A stretch of DNA of 64,000 nt from Tomocerus qinae (Eukaryota; Arthropoda; Collembola; Entomobryomorpha; Tomoceridae). Below the pieces are notes generated by a model. That model made no database searches. It had not been told where the DNA came from and saw only the letters and a program-made list of their open reading frames with translations. A program made the position numbers and the translations under genes. The DNA lies in the NCBI GenBank assembly GCA_020055645.1, contig CM034550.1, positions 20,492,880 through 20,556,879 of the forward strand. Direction: 5' to 3'. The stretch's first letter is position 1, and each line of letters opens with the position of its first letter. Of this stretch, positions 1 to 10,745 are shown piece by piece.

Positions 1-1058
1 GAAATTATAATAGAGAAGTATAATATAAAGTTTCAGGTATATTGTTTGTTTTGAATTTTAGAGATGAGATGATTAGATGAGTGGAATATTACAATCTTTT
101 CGAACAGCCCTACAACTATAATGTATTTGTACGTGGAAGAAATAAATACATGTATGACTAAGTAGTTTGGCTTATTTCCTCGGCCAATCTCGTTAACATA
201 GTTTTTAAATTGCTTGACATGGAGGAAATATCAAGTGATGCAAGTATTCATACGCATGATAATTTATTACTTATTTCACGCAGATGCTGAAGAGATTGGT
301 TGGTAAGAGGCAAAAAATTATATTAAAAATTAATAGAGAATTGCCTGAAAACGGTAATAAATATTAATGAAATAAATGTTATAACAATGTTTCCTTAATA
401 TTTACAAGGAAAGCAGCACGCGATGAATAAATTGTAGAATAAACCATATCGTGTTGCTGTATTATTGCAAATTGCTATTTTTTATTATATCCTGCGGTTC
501 GGTCAATGCGGCTTTCGTTCTAGTCTTTTTGATTTGCATGTAACGTGTGTGTAGGAACGAAGTAGCTGCGTCCGCTATGTACATACACATCTTTTGTGTG
601 TACTTATACACTCATAAACACATTCCTACTACTATGCAATGACTAATCGTTGGTAATTAAATCACTCTGTGGGAATCATACATCAAAATGTGAATAAGCA
701 AGTAGGAATTGAGGTAGAGTGTCTATCGTATCATAAAATCTCTACAGTTTACATTGAAATTCCTCTATAGCATTATTGTACAAAGGATTAATATGCAAAT
801 GCATTTAAGAAGATTCTTTTGTAATGTTATTGTTATTATTAATATGATATAAATTTATAGCAGATTTCAATTTGCAAACGCAAGTTTGATGTTGTGTGTA
901 GACAGAGTAATAAAAAGAATAGCTCCGTGGTTAGACTTTGGGATGGTACACGAAATCTATTGACACACTCATCATCCTGTCTATTTGGTGTAACTTCTTT
1001 GTATTCTTAGGCATGTATTTGCATGTCGGAATGTAAATAAAAGTATTTATTGCACAGC
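1..1058. other. AT-rich stretch without a recognised gene
   Basis: No exon, RNA gene or mobile element could be supported here. The stretch lies just upstream of the putative first exon of the small membrane-anchored protein gene and probably holds its promoter or 5' untranslated exons. A weak imperfect hairpin is visible near 413-465, where a segment starting cagcacgcgat faces atcgtgttgctg. Confidence 0.5.
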
Positions 1059-2249
1059 ATGGCTGAAAGAATGAAAAATGCCATGCAATCCATGAAGAAA
1101 TCCTCCTGCCTAAATTTGGTATGAATTTGTCTCACTCTTCAGCATTTTTCAGCCTTGAGTGCATCTCATATCTTTAAAAAGCTCGTGATTGGGTTAAGTG
1201 TACAACACTTGGATTTTACTAGCTCGTCAAGATATCGCTACTTATCTCACTATCCTATTCAGGAATTAAATAAATAGGGATATAACACGTTTGAATTAGC
1301 AAATATTTGTAAACAAGGAATCGTGAACATGAAACTCTTTAGTAGTGCCTTTCTTTCCTTACATGTACTCATGTTATGCTTGACCTTCATAAAAAAGGGT
1401 ACAGTATATATACGATCTACTAATATCCATTTACTGCATGCTTATTAACACATAATTTATTTTATATTGTTTCATTCTGGAATAAAGTTCAAATATAATT
1501 GCCATGATTGATTCTCTTCTGCTTTGGTCATTTTAGTTGAAGCATTCACAATCAAAGTCGAGTTCTTCCAAATGCACAGGGTGTATAGCCAAACAGAAAA
1601 GGATGGATTACCTGAATTACCTCTACCTTTGCCATCACCTAGTCCACCTTCCCAAAATAAATACTCAGACACTGAAAATGATATTACAGAATCTTTTGAT
1701 AAAACTCTTTCCGTTAGTCGACCAACTTTAAATCCTGAAGAAGACGCATTATTGCTCCGCACAACTCCTCTGCCTACTATAGTGCTTGAATTAGAACAGA
1801 TTGTGCATATTCTACCGGACAATAAAAGAGATAATGACTCTAATGAACATAATGACACGGACATTGAACAGGATTCTCAAAATTTTAGAAAAGATCTTAC
1901 TCACAATAGTATTTATGACATTGCTGATTTCGATAATGATACTCTGAATATTGATTCGACAGTAGCCTATGAGGAAAATTCAACTCTTAGCTATTTTGAT
2001 GTGGAGTTGAATGGTGCCAATAAAACTGAACGGTTGTCTCTAAAAATCTTCAGGAAAATGTTTGATCCCCAACGTGTTGACCTTGTGTATTTCTTGGGTA
2101 CTAAATTGAACTTAAAATGCAATTTTTTATTGTTATTTAAAAAATAAATAAAATTAGTGCTTTTCTTATTTTCAGGAGGAGCTGCTGTTGTAGTGTCACT
2201 AGCTGGAGCATTGCTTCTAACAAAAAAGCTACTAAATAGAACCGCATAG
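1059..2249 (+). CDS. Putative tail-anchored membrane protein, three-exon model
   Basis: I do not recognise the family. The main coding exon runs from an acceptor at 1536 (ttttag) to a donor at 2098. It encodes an acidic, Asn/Asp/Ser-rich chain with a proline-rich stretch (PELPLPLPSPSPP). A 78-nt intron (2098-2175) joins in phase to a last exon, 2176-2249. The spliced C-terminus ends in a hydrophobic segment (GGAAVVVSLAGALLL), then Lys/Arg residues and a stop six residues later, which is the layout of a tail-anchored outer-mitochondrial, ER or peroxisomal protein. A possible first exon is 1059-1118 (MAERMKNAMQ...), ending in phase 0 at gtatga. It enters exon 2 in a good-looking frame (LKHSQSKSSSSKCTGC) that must shift by one base near the A-run at 1599-1604 to reach the long frame. 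That implies a one-base loss, a base-call error or a wrong exon 1. The last two exons are well supported; the start is not. Confidence 0.5.
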
Positions 2250-2713
2250 ATCATTATCAAAAGATAGAGGTCATCAATATGATCTTTAATCCATTAATCT
2301 ACTGTAAATTACATAATATCATATTAAATAGCAGTTGCAAAATTTTGCAAATTATTTATATTAATTTCATTATTTCTTTAAAGTCGTCAGTCATCTTGAG
2401 ACAAAAAACATTTGTGCATTGTTATTAAAGTTGAGGAAAAACATTTCCTTTAGTTTTTAATATAAACCTAACATCAAAAGCCAGTTGGAACTCATTAGCT
2501 CGCCTGAATAAGGCAGCTTATAGAACCGCAACATCACATAGTTCATAGTTCATACTTCAGCTTTATTCAAGTGACAACATAGGCCCATCAATTACACGAA
2601 TTGAAATAAGTAGGAAGTTACTTAAAACAACCCTCTTTTCACCAAGGATCACAACTTAACAATAAAATAAATAACATAACTCAAACAAAAAATTCAATCC
2701 TTAAACAAAAACA

Positions 2714-3142
2714 TCATTCCTTTTGGATTCCAGTAATTCCTTTAAGTGTATTAAGAAGTAGATCTTCATATACCCACTTACGCGGCAATTTATTCCACGC
2801 TAGGGCCGCACAATGCTTTACCGAAGTTAGTCTAGATGTTGAACGCTTCACTCTTGGAAACGAGTGACTGTAACTACCACTCGCACTGAACCAGCCTTCT
2901 GTACCAGGCAGCTTTTTATTAAGGTTTTTCCACACCGATTTAACCAAGCTTAATTATTCTCGTCTCTCAAAAATCGTATGAATTTGTAATTTGCATAGCT
3001 GCCTACTAATATTACACGAAGTACCTACTCTCTTAACAATCTTAACCTTATTACCATTAAAGGGGAGTACCGGGTTTCGCTGGACGAATTGGCCTAGGTC
3101 AATTGAATTTTGAAAAAATCCCATGAAAATCAAATGGAACAT
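2714..3142 (-). pseudogene. Decayed reverse-transcriptase-like C-terminus (probable LINE remnant)
   Basis: One minus-strand reading frame, broken by a single stop codon at about 2954, gives a sequence whose end reads SHSFPRVKRSTSRLT, then CAALAWNKLPRKW, then LLLNTLKG. This order (a basic R-rich stretch, a W-N-x-L-P motif, then a short helix with L..LK) resembles the C-terminal tail found after the reverse transcriptase of Jockey/CR1-like non-LTR retrotransposons. No catalytic YxDD region is present, so only a 5'-truncated end would remain. The flanking 2480-2700 stretch is non-coding and may be its 3' untranslated part. The call rests on motif resemblance only; a fragment of an unrelated gene is possible. 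Confidence 0.35.
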
Positions 3143-3676
3143 GGGTGGGCCTGAGATTCTTTCGAAAAAATTGTCGTAGTTACTGAAGTTTGAGCATAAA
3201 TAGTAGAAAAAAAGATAAGATCCTCTATAAAATGGTATTCCTCCGCTAATGATTCCAAGGTGATTATAGCATAAGAGTTACAGGAGGAGGGAGAGGTAAG
3301 TTGCCATAATCAATTTAAATGACAATTATGACATTGTGAGCGGGAAAACCTAATCAAATAATACCTAAAATCTCATTGCAATAAATCTTCATCATTTTAT
3401 CCGTTGTGGCTGTGAAAACCGGGTCGTGATCTTCAATTCAAAGGTGATTTTTTATTGTTTTATCTCAGTTTTTGTCCGATTTGTGTTGTTTTATGGAGAA
3501 GGACACCAGGTAGGCACCATGAGGGGTGCATTGCACAACGCACTCAGGGTTGTTTCACTGAAGAGAAGTCCTTGAGTGTCCTTTTAAGGGCACATCAAAA
3601 TCAAGGAATTGTCTTCAGTGGGACGTCGTTGCACTAGCGTTCTAGTGTTGGTCGAGCCCGTCTCAGCATATTTACA

Positions 3677-3728
3677 ATGCCTTCATATGGGACTCCACTC
3701 GGAGTGGTCTTGCGACCCAAGCCCGAAG
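3677..3728 (+). CDS. Transposase gene, exon 1
   Basis: This short exon encodes MPSYGTPLGVVLRPKPE plus one base of the next codon. Its donor (G|gtaaat) and the acceptor at 4139 (acgttacag|GG) restore a glycine codon and the exact frame of the downstream exon, which is the main support. The upstream 3480-3676 region would be 5' untranslated sequence. Confidence 0.55.
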
Positions 3729-6564
3729 GTAAATAACATCAATTTGATAGGGTAGGCTAGTTTAGTAAATTCCGGCCCGTGGCCATTATGGAATTTAATT
3801 TCAATTTAAATTAGACATAGGATGTAGGGATCAGGGTTTTCTTTCTTTTTTAATTTTTTGCAATATTAAATTGGTCATATTATTTTAATGTTTCATAATA
3901 TTTCGGACTATCAATTAGTCAATAATTACCTCAATTTTAACAAAATATTTCGATAATAAATGGACCGTATCATTTCAATTTTAAAGAGAACGTATCATTT
4001 CAATTTTAAAGAGACCGTATCATTTCAATTTTAAAAAGTCCGTATCATTTCAATTTTAAAGAGACCGTATCATTTCAATTTTAAAGAGACCGTATCATTT
4101 CAATTTTAATGTGACCATATTCTTTGAATTACGTTACAGGGGCTAAGAAATCTTGTGGTTCAGCAATGCCTGGAATTCGCCAAAATTGTTCAGCTTGCTT
4201 GCGAAGAATTGAAAAGGGTGGAAGAAAAATTGAAAGCATCTGGACAAATATTCAACTTTACAAAATATTTCTAAACAATTCTGGAGTCGTAAAAGAGTTT
4301 GACAAGGAAAAGGATTATGTTTGCAACAATTGTAATCTACGGATTTTGAATTGCGAATTCTGGTTGATAAAGCAAAAGGTTTCTAAAAACCCTGCTTCTA
4401 GAACTGATAACACTCATGAGCAAATGGATTTTCAAACGGAGGCCCAAAGTGATTTTGATTTTTCATCTATTATAAACGACTCAATGGATATTTCATCCCA
4501 ATCATCAATTTCGTCTGTGCCAGGGGACTTTCAATCAACTCACTCTGTGGATTCCTTAGCCACGACTGTTAGCTATGATTCTCAATCGTCAATTAGTTCG
4601 GCCGGATTTAGTGGATATTCATCTAATCCATGCTCAAGTTACAGTGACAGTATTTCTTTCGTTAGTGAAATGGGGTCCGAACAAGGAAATATGCCTTCAG
4701 AACATTCGACAGATAACTCTGCTGTGTTTAAAATTCCATCAAAACAAGCCATTAGAGTTGATGTCCCATCGTGCCGAAGTACTATGAGCAAGTGTTTCAT
4801 TTGCGGAAACAAAAATAAAGAGGGAAGACTCCGCATTCCAAAAGAGCAATAGTGTCCATTTGGTTCAATAAAAAAGTTTTAATTCCGATGAACAACCGAT
4901 GTTGCGAAAAACATCTAACTGACACGGGGTATTTTAGTGATGAAGCCGAAAAGAAGATTATTGCATCGCATAATTCTACTTTATTAACTGGGACGGAAAT
5001 CAAAAATATGCTATCATCCTTTAGTGCCAAGGTATTTTCCTCAGTGAATACGGTAACATTTGATGAACATTCTCAGTATACTAGCGACGATTACGAGCTA
5101 TTGACAGGATTGTCAAAGAAAAATTTCGATCACACCTTGGAATTTATTTCATGTGATATACGTAACAGTTGCAACCGTACAAAACGGAACGCACTTGGGT
5201 TATTCCTAATGAAATTAAAAAGTAACCTATCTCAACAAGTGCTTTCCATTATGTTTAACATGAATTGCCAGCAACGTGTAAGTGATACTATTGAAACTGT
5301 TCGCTTAGCTCTGGAAAAACGCTTCGTTCCTCTTTATCTGGGATATCATCATCTGACTAGAGAGGAAGCTCAAATACATCAATCTAAGTTTGCTCACACT
5401 CTCTTTGGAGCTGAAGATAATTCAATGTGCCTCATAGCCGACGGAACTTACCTGTATATAGAGCAATTAACGGATCACGAAGACCAGAAAAAGACATACT
5501 CAAATCATAAGCACGGTAATTTGGTCAAGCCCATGATGGTTATTCATCCTAAAGGGTACATACAAAATGCGGATGGTTTGTACTTTGCCGACAACGGAAA
5601 CAATGATTCCAATATATTAAAAGCAATGTTACTGGATGAAAATGGAATCAGCTCGTTCCTTCGCCCAAATGATTTTATTCTTCTCGATAGAGGTTTTAGG
5701 GATGTTATTGATCAGCTTCATGAAAAAGGATATAAAACTTACTCTCCCTCATGTTTGCAGAAAAAGCAGCCGCAGTTCACAACAGCAGAAGCAAATGAAA
5801 CAAGGAAAGTCACAATGATGCGTTGGACTGTCGAGGCAAAAAATGGACACGCTAAAAGGTTCAAATTTCTTGCAGAAAAGATCGAAGCTACTTATCTGCC
5901 TAAACTTCCCTCTATTTTTAGGATTGTTTGTGCTTTCCTTAATGCATATTCGAAGCCCCTCTTTACTGACAACGAGGAACATATGGCAATGGCCAACAGT
6001 GTTGTGCTTAGAATGGATCAAGAAAATCAGTTGAAAGTCAAAGTAGAGGAATTGAACTTGGGACGGAAAAGAATCAATTTAATACCAGCTTGTAAAGAAA
6101 GTCTTCCGGATTTCCCTAAGTTGACTGAAATTGACTTGAAGAAAATTACTCTAGGAAAGTATCAGCTCCACAATGCCCCTCTTTACACACGACGCCATCT
6201 TAAGAAAGATCCCAGTTATTTGTTTTGGACATTTGAAGAACCTGAACTTTCAGGAATGTTAAAAGCAAAAATTAGTTCCCGTTTTGGACAGAAAACGCAT
6301 CAAGTTTGGATCACATTTGATAACTCGATTACTGGAGAAAAAGCTGTAACTGGTTGGTATTGTCTCTGCAAAAATGGTGCTCGCACGCTAGGCTGCTGCA
6401 GCCATATCACCTCAGTGTTGTGGTACCTAGGGTATGCTAGACATCAAACCGATGATTTAGTTTCTAACAAACGTGGATTAGCTGAAAACATTCTAGATGC
6501 GGCAGAGATATTAAAACGTCATCTAGAAGAGAGCCAAGGGGAAAGTGAAAATGAAGAAGTATAA
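3677..6564 (+). CDS. DDE-superfamily transposase with C-terminal SWIM zinc finger, frameshifted
   Basis: This is a transposon-type nuclease gene of two exons. Exon 1 (ATG at 3677, to 3728) ends in phase 1 at gtaaat. Exon 2 starts at 4140 after ttacag and continues in phase. Exon 2 first encodes a Cys-x2-Cys pair near its start (CSAC), a second pair (CNNC) and a Ser-rich linker, then a third (CFIC). The frame stops at 4850-4852. The adjoining frame, one base back, continues at once from 4852 to 6564 with RCCEKH, so a C-x2-C...C-x2-H finger is split by an apparent one-base deletion. In the 570-codon second part, likely catalytic acidic residues are D197 (IADGTY), D279 (LLDRGF) and E328 (RWTVEAKNG), as in DDE_Tnp_4/Harbinger-like enzymes. 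C504-x-C506 and C516-x-H518 form a SWIM finger. Terminal inverted repeats were not found. The gene is either a dead or domesticated copy, or intact with a base-call error. Confidence 0.75.
3963..4127. repeat. 25-bp tandem repeat inside the transposase intron
   Basis: Six near-identical copies and a decayed seventh of a 25-bp unit (core cgtatcatttcaatttta) lie head to tail inside the 411-nt intron. They end only about 12 nt before the proposed 3' splice site. Copies differ at one to three positions. The repeat is AT-rich and has no coding potential. Confidence 0.9.
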
Positions 6565-7460
6565 GTTTTAATGTTAATTTGTTCCAAAAATATTTTATCT
6601 AATAAGTTTATTGTTCCTTATTTCACTACAAAAATATGGAGTTCAATTTATGAGTTTTACCTTAGAATGCAAATAATTTTAAGAAAATATTTATGTAATT
6701 TTGTATGTAAAGTTTTAAACTATTGAATTTATAAATATAGAGTGTTGATTAGTTCTACAGAAAAATTTAATTGAAATTGTATTATTTCATAAACATACCA
6801 TAATAGTTAGATGTATATTATTTTTTAATATAGTATATCGGTTTGAGTGCATTGTTGGGAATTAAAAAGCATAATTATCGAAAAAAATAGTATATTAGTA
6901 AGATTAGTACATAGCAGACATTGCTAATAGTATAAAAAATATGGTTAAATTCAATGGGTATTACTTCGTCAAAGAGGTGTTCAGAGATATGTACAATATG
7001 TTACCCACAAATTGCTTCCCTCATTTCAAAATGCATGTTAAGTGGTCAAAACGTTTTGAGTAAACATTTTTGGGCTGAGAATTATGAATTAGAATTTTTA
7101 ACGCTTTACTACCCGTAATATTTTACCCTAACACATTCATTTTCCAATTAAAATCCAAGTCCAAAAATATACCCCCGGCCTGGGTGGGGACAGATGGAAT
7201 GGGACCATTTACCGGATTAGTTTATGTCCGGTAAACATTCGTTAAAATAGAGTCACACCCAAATATTCCACGATATAGAGGTGTCTTTGTTTCAGGGTCT
7301 TGTGAACCTAAGAAGCCCACCTGATGAGAGCACGTAATGGTTTGTTATACAACAACCTTGACTTAGGTTAATTTTTTGTAAACTTGTGACGTAGTATCCT
7401 TAATAAGCAAAGTGCATATTGAAGTGTATATATATATATAGTGTGTTGCACTAAAAATAT
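6565..7460. other. AT-rich spacer after the transposase gene
   Basis: No gene is visible. This stretch should hold the 3' untranslated part and the right end of the transposon, but no sequence complementary to the region left of 3677 was found by eye. A short TA microsatellite lies at about 7427-7440. Confidence 0.4.
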
Positions 7461-7817
7461 GATCTCTTTTTTAAAAAAATCAATATCTCATGAACAACAA
7501 AAACAAATTTTTTGAAACTCATTTTGAGCATTCAAAAACGGTTGTCCTAAATGTTCTGAGATTTTGGGCTCATTCGGTTTATGGGCTCAATGCGTTTTTT
7601 ACAGAAAACTACTTGAAAGTTAATTCGGGTACTAAAGTACATGTCATAAGAGGTAATGGTTTCAACCGAATATCTGATAAATGAAAAAAGGAACATTTAC
7701 CCCATTCGAGTATGTCATTAAGCATTAACTAATGTACTTGTCTTCAAAATTTGGATGCTCTAACTTTATGGGCCCAGTTTCAAATATTCAATTGTAATAA
7801 TGTGCTCTTATACGGTA
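7460..7817 (-). mobile_element. LINE fragment, copy A (3'-terminal part)
   Basis: This ~350-bp segment is a diverged direct copy of 8485-8850. Both begin with tcaatatctcatgaac, continue with ctcattttgagcattcaaaa, and share tgtaataatgtgctcttata near the right end. In the second copy this right end is the C-terminal coding part of a reverse transcriptase read on the minus strand, so copy A is a truncated 3' piece of the same LINE. It breaks off at about 7817, where a minisatellite takes over. Plus-strand open frames inside it are shadows. Confidence 0.6.
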
Positions 7818-8032
7818 CTCGAAAAGTTTCAAAAATACTCGAAAAGTTCGAAAATACTCGAAAAGTTCGAAAATTTTCAAAAATACTCGAAAAGTTTTCA
7901 AAATACTCGAAAGGTTTCGAAAATACTCGAAAAGTTTAGAAAATACTCGAAAAGTTTAGAAAATACTCGAAAAGTTTAGAAAATACTCGAAAAGTTTCAA
8001 AAATACTCGAAAAGTTTCAAAAATACTCGAGT
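7816..8032. repeat. 19-20 bp minisatellite (tactcgaaaagttt core)
   Basis: About eleven tandem copies of a 19-20 bp unit built on tactcgaaaagttt, followed by variable cgaaaa, agaaaa or caaaaa. The array begins within the broken end of LINE copy A. It ends at tactcgagtgacgtcactcga, which contains the perfect palindrome gtgacgtcac at 8031-8040, a full CRE-type bZIP site in sequence terms. Confidence 0.9.
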
Positions 8033-8040
8033 GACGTCAC

Positions 8041-8484
8041 TCGAAGTCAAAATCCCATATAAAGTTCCCACAAACTCCACCCATTTTTCTGTTGCAATGT
8101 CACCGGGTTGCTACCAGCTACCGCACGTAATATTTTTGCTTGATATTATTGTTGCCTCCTGGTGTGAGTGCCTCTGTTTTACAAGTAAAAAAATTACTTC
8201 CATTCTGGGTTGGGAGGCGAGGAACTTGACCTCTTTTATGTCCTGCACAGAACGGTAAGCACCAGTTGAGCGTCTTGGGGTGGGACTTGTCCATTGAAAC
8301 AACCAACCTGATTGCCAAGTTATCAACAGTACAGCAACCTTGGTTTGTGTTTGTTTCATTTGCTTGTAATGAAGTAATGCTATCCAAGCATAAAAGCGCA
8401 TATAGCAACGCATAATACACTACGTATCAGTACTTTTTATGGCCAAATGCTTTTACTTGTGGTGTCATCCACAAAAATTATGAC
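8041..8484. other. Unassigned sequence between the two LINE copies
   Basis: Overlapping minus-strand open frames of about 100 codons exist here, but they lack recognisable motifs and occupy two frames at once, as chance frames do. The stretch is somewhat more GC-rich than its surroundings and may be part of the same repeat insertion. No gene is supported. Confidence 0.35.
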
Positions 8485-9153
8485 ATTTTATTTTTAAAAA
8501 TCAATATCTCATGAACAAAAAAAACAACATTTTTGAAACTCATTTTGAGCATTCAAAAACGGTTGTTCTAAATGTTCTGAGATTTTGGGCTCTCTCGGTT
8601 TATGGGCCCAGAGCGTTTTTTAAAGAAAACCATATGAAAGTTGATTTGAGTACTAAATTACATGTTATAAGAGACAGTGGTTTCAACCGAATATTTCATA
8701 AACGAAAAAAACAACATTTACCAGATTCAAATATGTTATTAAGCATTAACTAAACTACGCGTCTTCAAAATTTCGATACTCTAACTTCATGGGCCCAGTG
8801 TCAAATATCCAATTGTAATAATGTGCTCTTATACGGTTCTCCCCTTTACAATATCGAGGATAACAAAAATTAACTACGAATCTATTTATTTTATCTTGAA
8901 TATTTTGCAATTGAACATTGGTCTGAACAGCCCATATACTTATGGCATTGTCATAAATAGAGATGACATAACAGTGTAATAGCATTCCCATTACCTTAGC
9001 AGTGACCAATCTTTTTAATGCATATAATCTAGCTAGGGCTATTCTTACTCTTGTATCAACGTAGTTCATATGACATTTTGAACGTTAGCGTTGAATCAAT
9101 CCATACACCCAGATACTTAAATTTAAAAACTCTCTATTATCTCACCATTAAAT
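8485..9153 (-). mobile_element. LINE fragment, copy B, with reverse-transcriptase thumb remnant
   Basis: On the minus strand, 9069 to 8755 encodes RIALARLYALKRLV, a hydrophobic stretch with the SIYDNAISIWA motif, then LQNIQDKINRFVV. This matches the region after the palm domain of non-LTR reverse transcriptases, where families show I..Y...vW and L...Q.r. motifs. Just upstream (about 9070-9115), in another frame, is FKYLGVWIDSTLTF, the conserved YLGv.iD..L motif, so a frameshift separates the two parts. The catalytic domain is missing. The left part (8485-8754) is the element's 3' end and is duplicated as copy A. The element is 5'-truncated and dead. Confidence 0.7.
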
Positions 9154-9289
9154 ACAACTAGCTGGTCAGCCCGTCCTACGACAGGGCTCTGTTTCACATA
9201 AAGCAAAGTTAAAGATTCAAATATGAACATTCCCAAGCTCAAGTGCCATGGTATTTCATAATACCAAAGTTTCCTATACAACCTCGGCC

Positions 9290-10095
9290 AATCCGTATCC
9301 ATTCAGTGTCTCCACCTCCCCACCCCCTCCCAATTAACAACTTTTTCACCGATATGTAACCTCCATCTCCCCGCCACCTCCCAAATAACAAAATTTTCAC
9401 CGACATGTAACCTCCACATAACCGCCCCTTCCCAAATAACAATTATTTCAGCGACTTGTAGTCTCCACCTCCCCGCCCCCTCCAAAATAACAACCTATAC
9501 ACCAACTTATGACCTCAACCTCCCGTCCCCTTCCCGAATAACAAATTTTGCATCGACTTGTAGCCTACACCTCCCAGCCCCTTCCCAAAATTCATAATTG
9601 CTTCATCGGCATTAAGTCTCTACCACCCCGCCCCTCCCAAATAATTTCTTCGCCGACATGTAGCCTCCACCTCCACGCCTCTTCCCAAATAACAATTTTT
9701 CATCAACATGTAGTATCCATCGTCCCATCCCTTCTCAAATGACAATTTTTCATCGACATGTAGTCTCTACCTCGTAGACCAATTAACAATTATTTCTCCC
9801 CACCACTACCCAAATGACATAATTGTTTCATCGACATGTATGGTCTCCACCTCCCCGCCCCTTCCTCAATAATATATTTTTTCAACAACATGAATAGTCT
9901 CTATGTCCCCGCCCCTTCCAAAATAATATAATTGTATTATCGACATGTATGGTCTCCACCTCCCCGCCACTACCTCAATAATATATTTTTTCAACAACAT
10001 GTATAGTCTCACGTACCCGCCACTTCCAAAATAACATACTAGTTTCATCAACATGTAGTCTCAAACCTCACCGCCCCTTCCCAATTAACATAACT
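9290..10095. repeat. Degenerate ~50-60 bp minisatellite, C-rich
   Basis: About fourteen imperfect copies of a unit combining ctccacctccccgcccctt, a ccaaataacaa block and a tcatcgacatgtagt block. One strand is strongly C-rich and the other G-rich, so runs of cytosines recur at each period. Copies differ by substitutions and small indels, indicating an old array. Confidence 0.8.
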
Positions 10096-10099
10096 TTAC

Positions 10100-10745
10100 T
10101 GCGTCTGGAAGTGCCAGCATAGGGTTTTACTGCATATAAAAGTTTAAACATAGGCTTTTTAAGCTTCTAGAAGTGTCGACATAGGTATTTATTGCTATTA
10201 GAAGTGTCAACATAGGAATTTACTGCTTCTAGAAGTGTCAACATAGGTATCTATTGCTATTAGAAGTGTTAATAATAGTTTTACTGCTTCTTAAAGTGGC
10301 AACATAAGGTTTTACTGCTTCTAGAAGTGTCAACATAGGATTTTACTACTTCCAGAAGTGTCAACATAGGGTTTTGCAGCTTCTAGAAAAGTCAACATTG
10401 GGTTTTACTGCCACTGGAAGTGTCAACGTAGGGTTTTATCGCCACTGGAAGTGTCAACGTAGGGTTTTATCGCCACTGGAAGTGTCAACATAGGGTTTTA
10501 CTGCTTCTAGATGTATCAACATAGGGTTTTACTGCCACTGGAAATGTCAATGTAGGGTTTTACTGCCACTGGAAGTGTCAGCGTAGGGTTTTACTGCTTC
10601 TAGAAGTGTCAACATATGGTTTTATTGCTTCTAGAAGTGTCAACATAGGGCTTTACTGCTTCTTGAAGTGTCAACATAGGGTATTACTGCTTCTAGAAGT
10701 GTCAACATAGGGTTTTACTGCTTCTTGAAGTGTCAACATAGGGAA
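10100..10745. repeat. 31-bp minisatellite (ttctagaagtgtcaacatag core)
   Basis: Roughly twenty tandem copies of a 31-bp unit made of gttttactgc followed by ttctagaagtgtcaacatag. Two subtypes alternate: ttctagaagtgt (contains the palindrome ttctagaa) and cactggaagtgt. The array ends at about 10745 against the gtggacacacatacag tail of the host element. Confidence 0.9.

Noticed and set aside
1472..1864. 130-codon minus-strand Ser-rich frame
   Set aside because: It is antisense to the better-supported spliced plus-strand gene and has no motif.
7490..7684. Plus-strand frame related to that at 8511-8753, as a conserved small gene pair
   Set aside because: Both lie on the antisense strand of duplicated LINE 3' ends; the similarity is explained by the repeat.
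8111..8420. Two overlapping ~100-codon minus-strand frames
   Set aside because: Two frames open over the same bases without motifs suggest chance and low stop density.
9239..9485. Minus-strand Gly/Arg/Trp-rich frames
   Set aside because: They are translations of the C-rich minisatellite in alternative frames.
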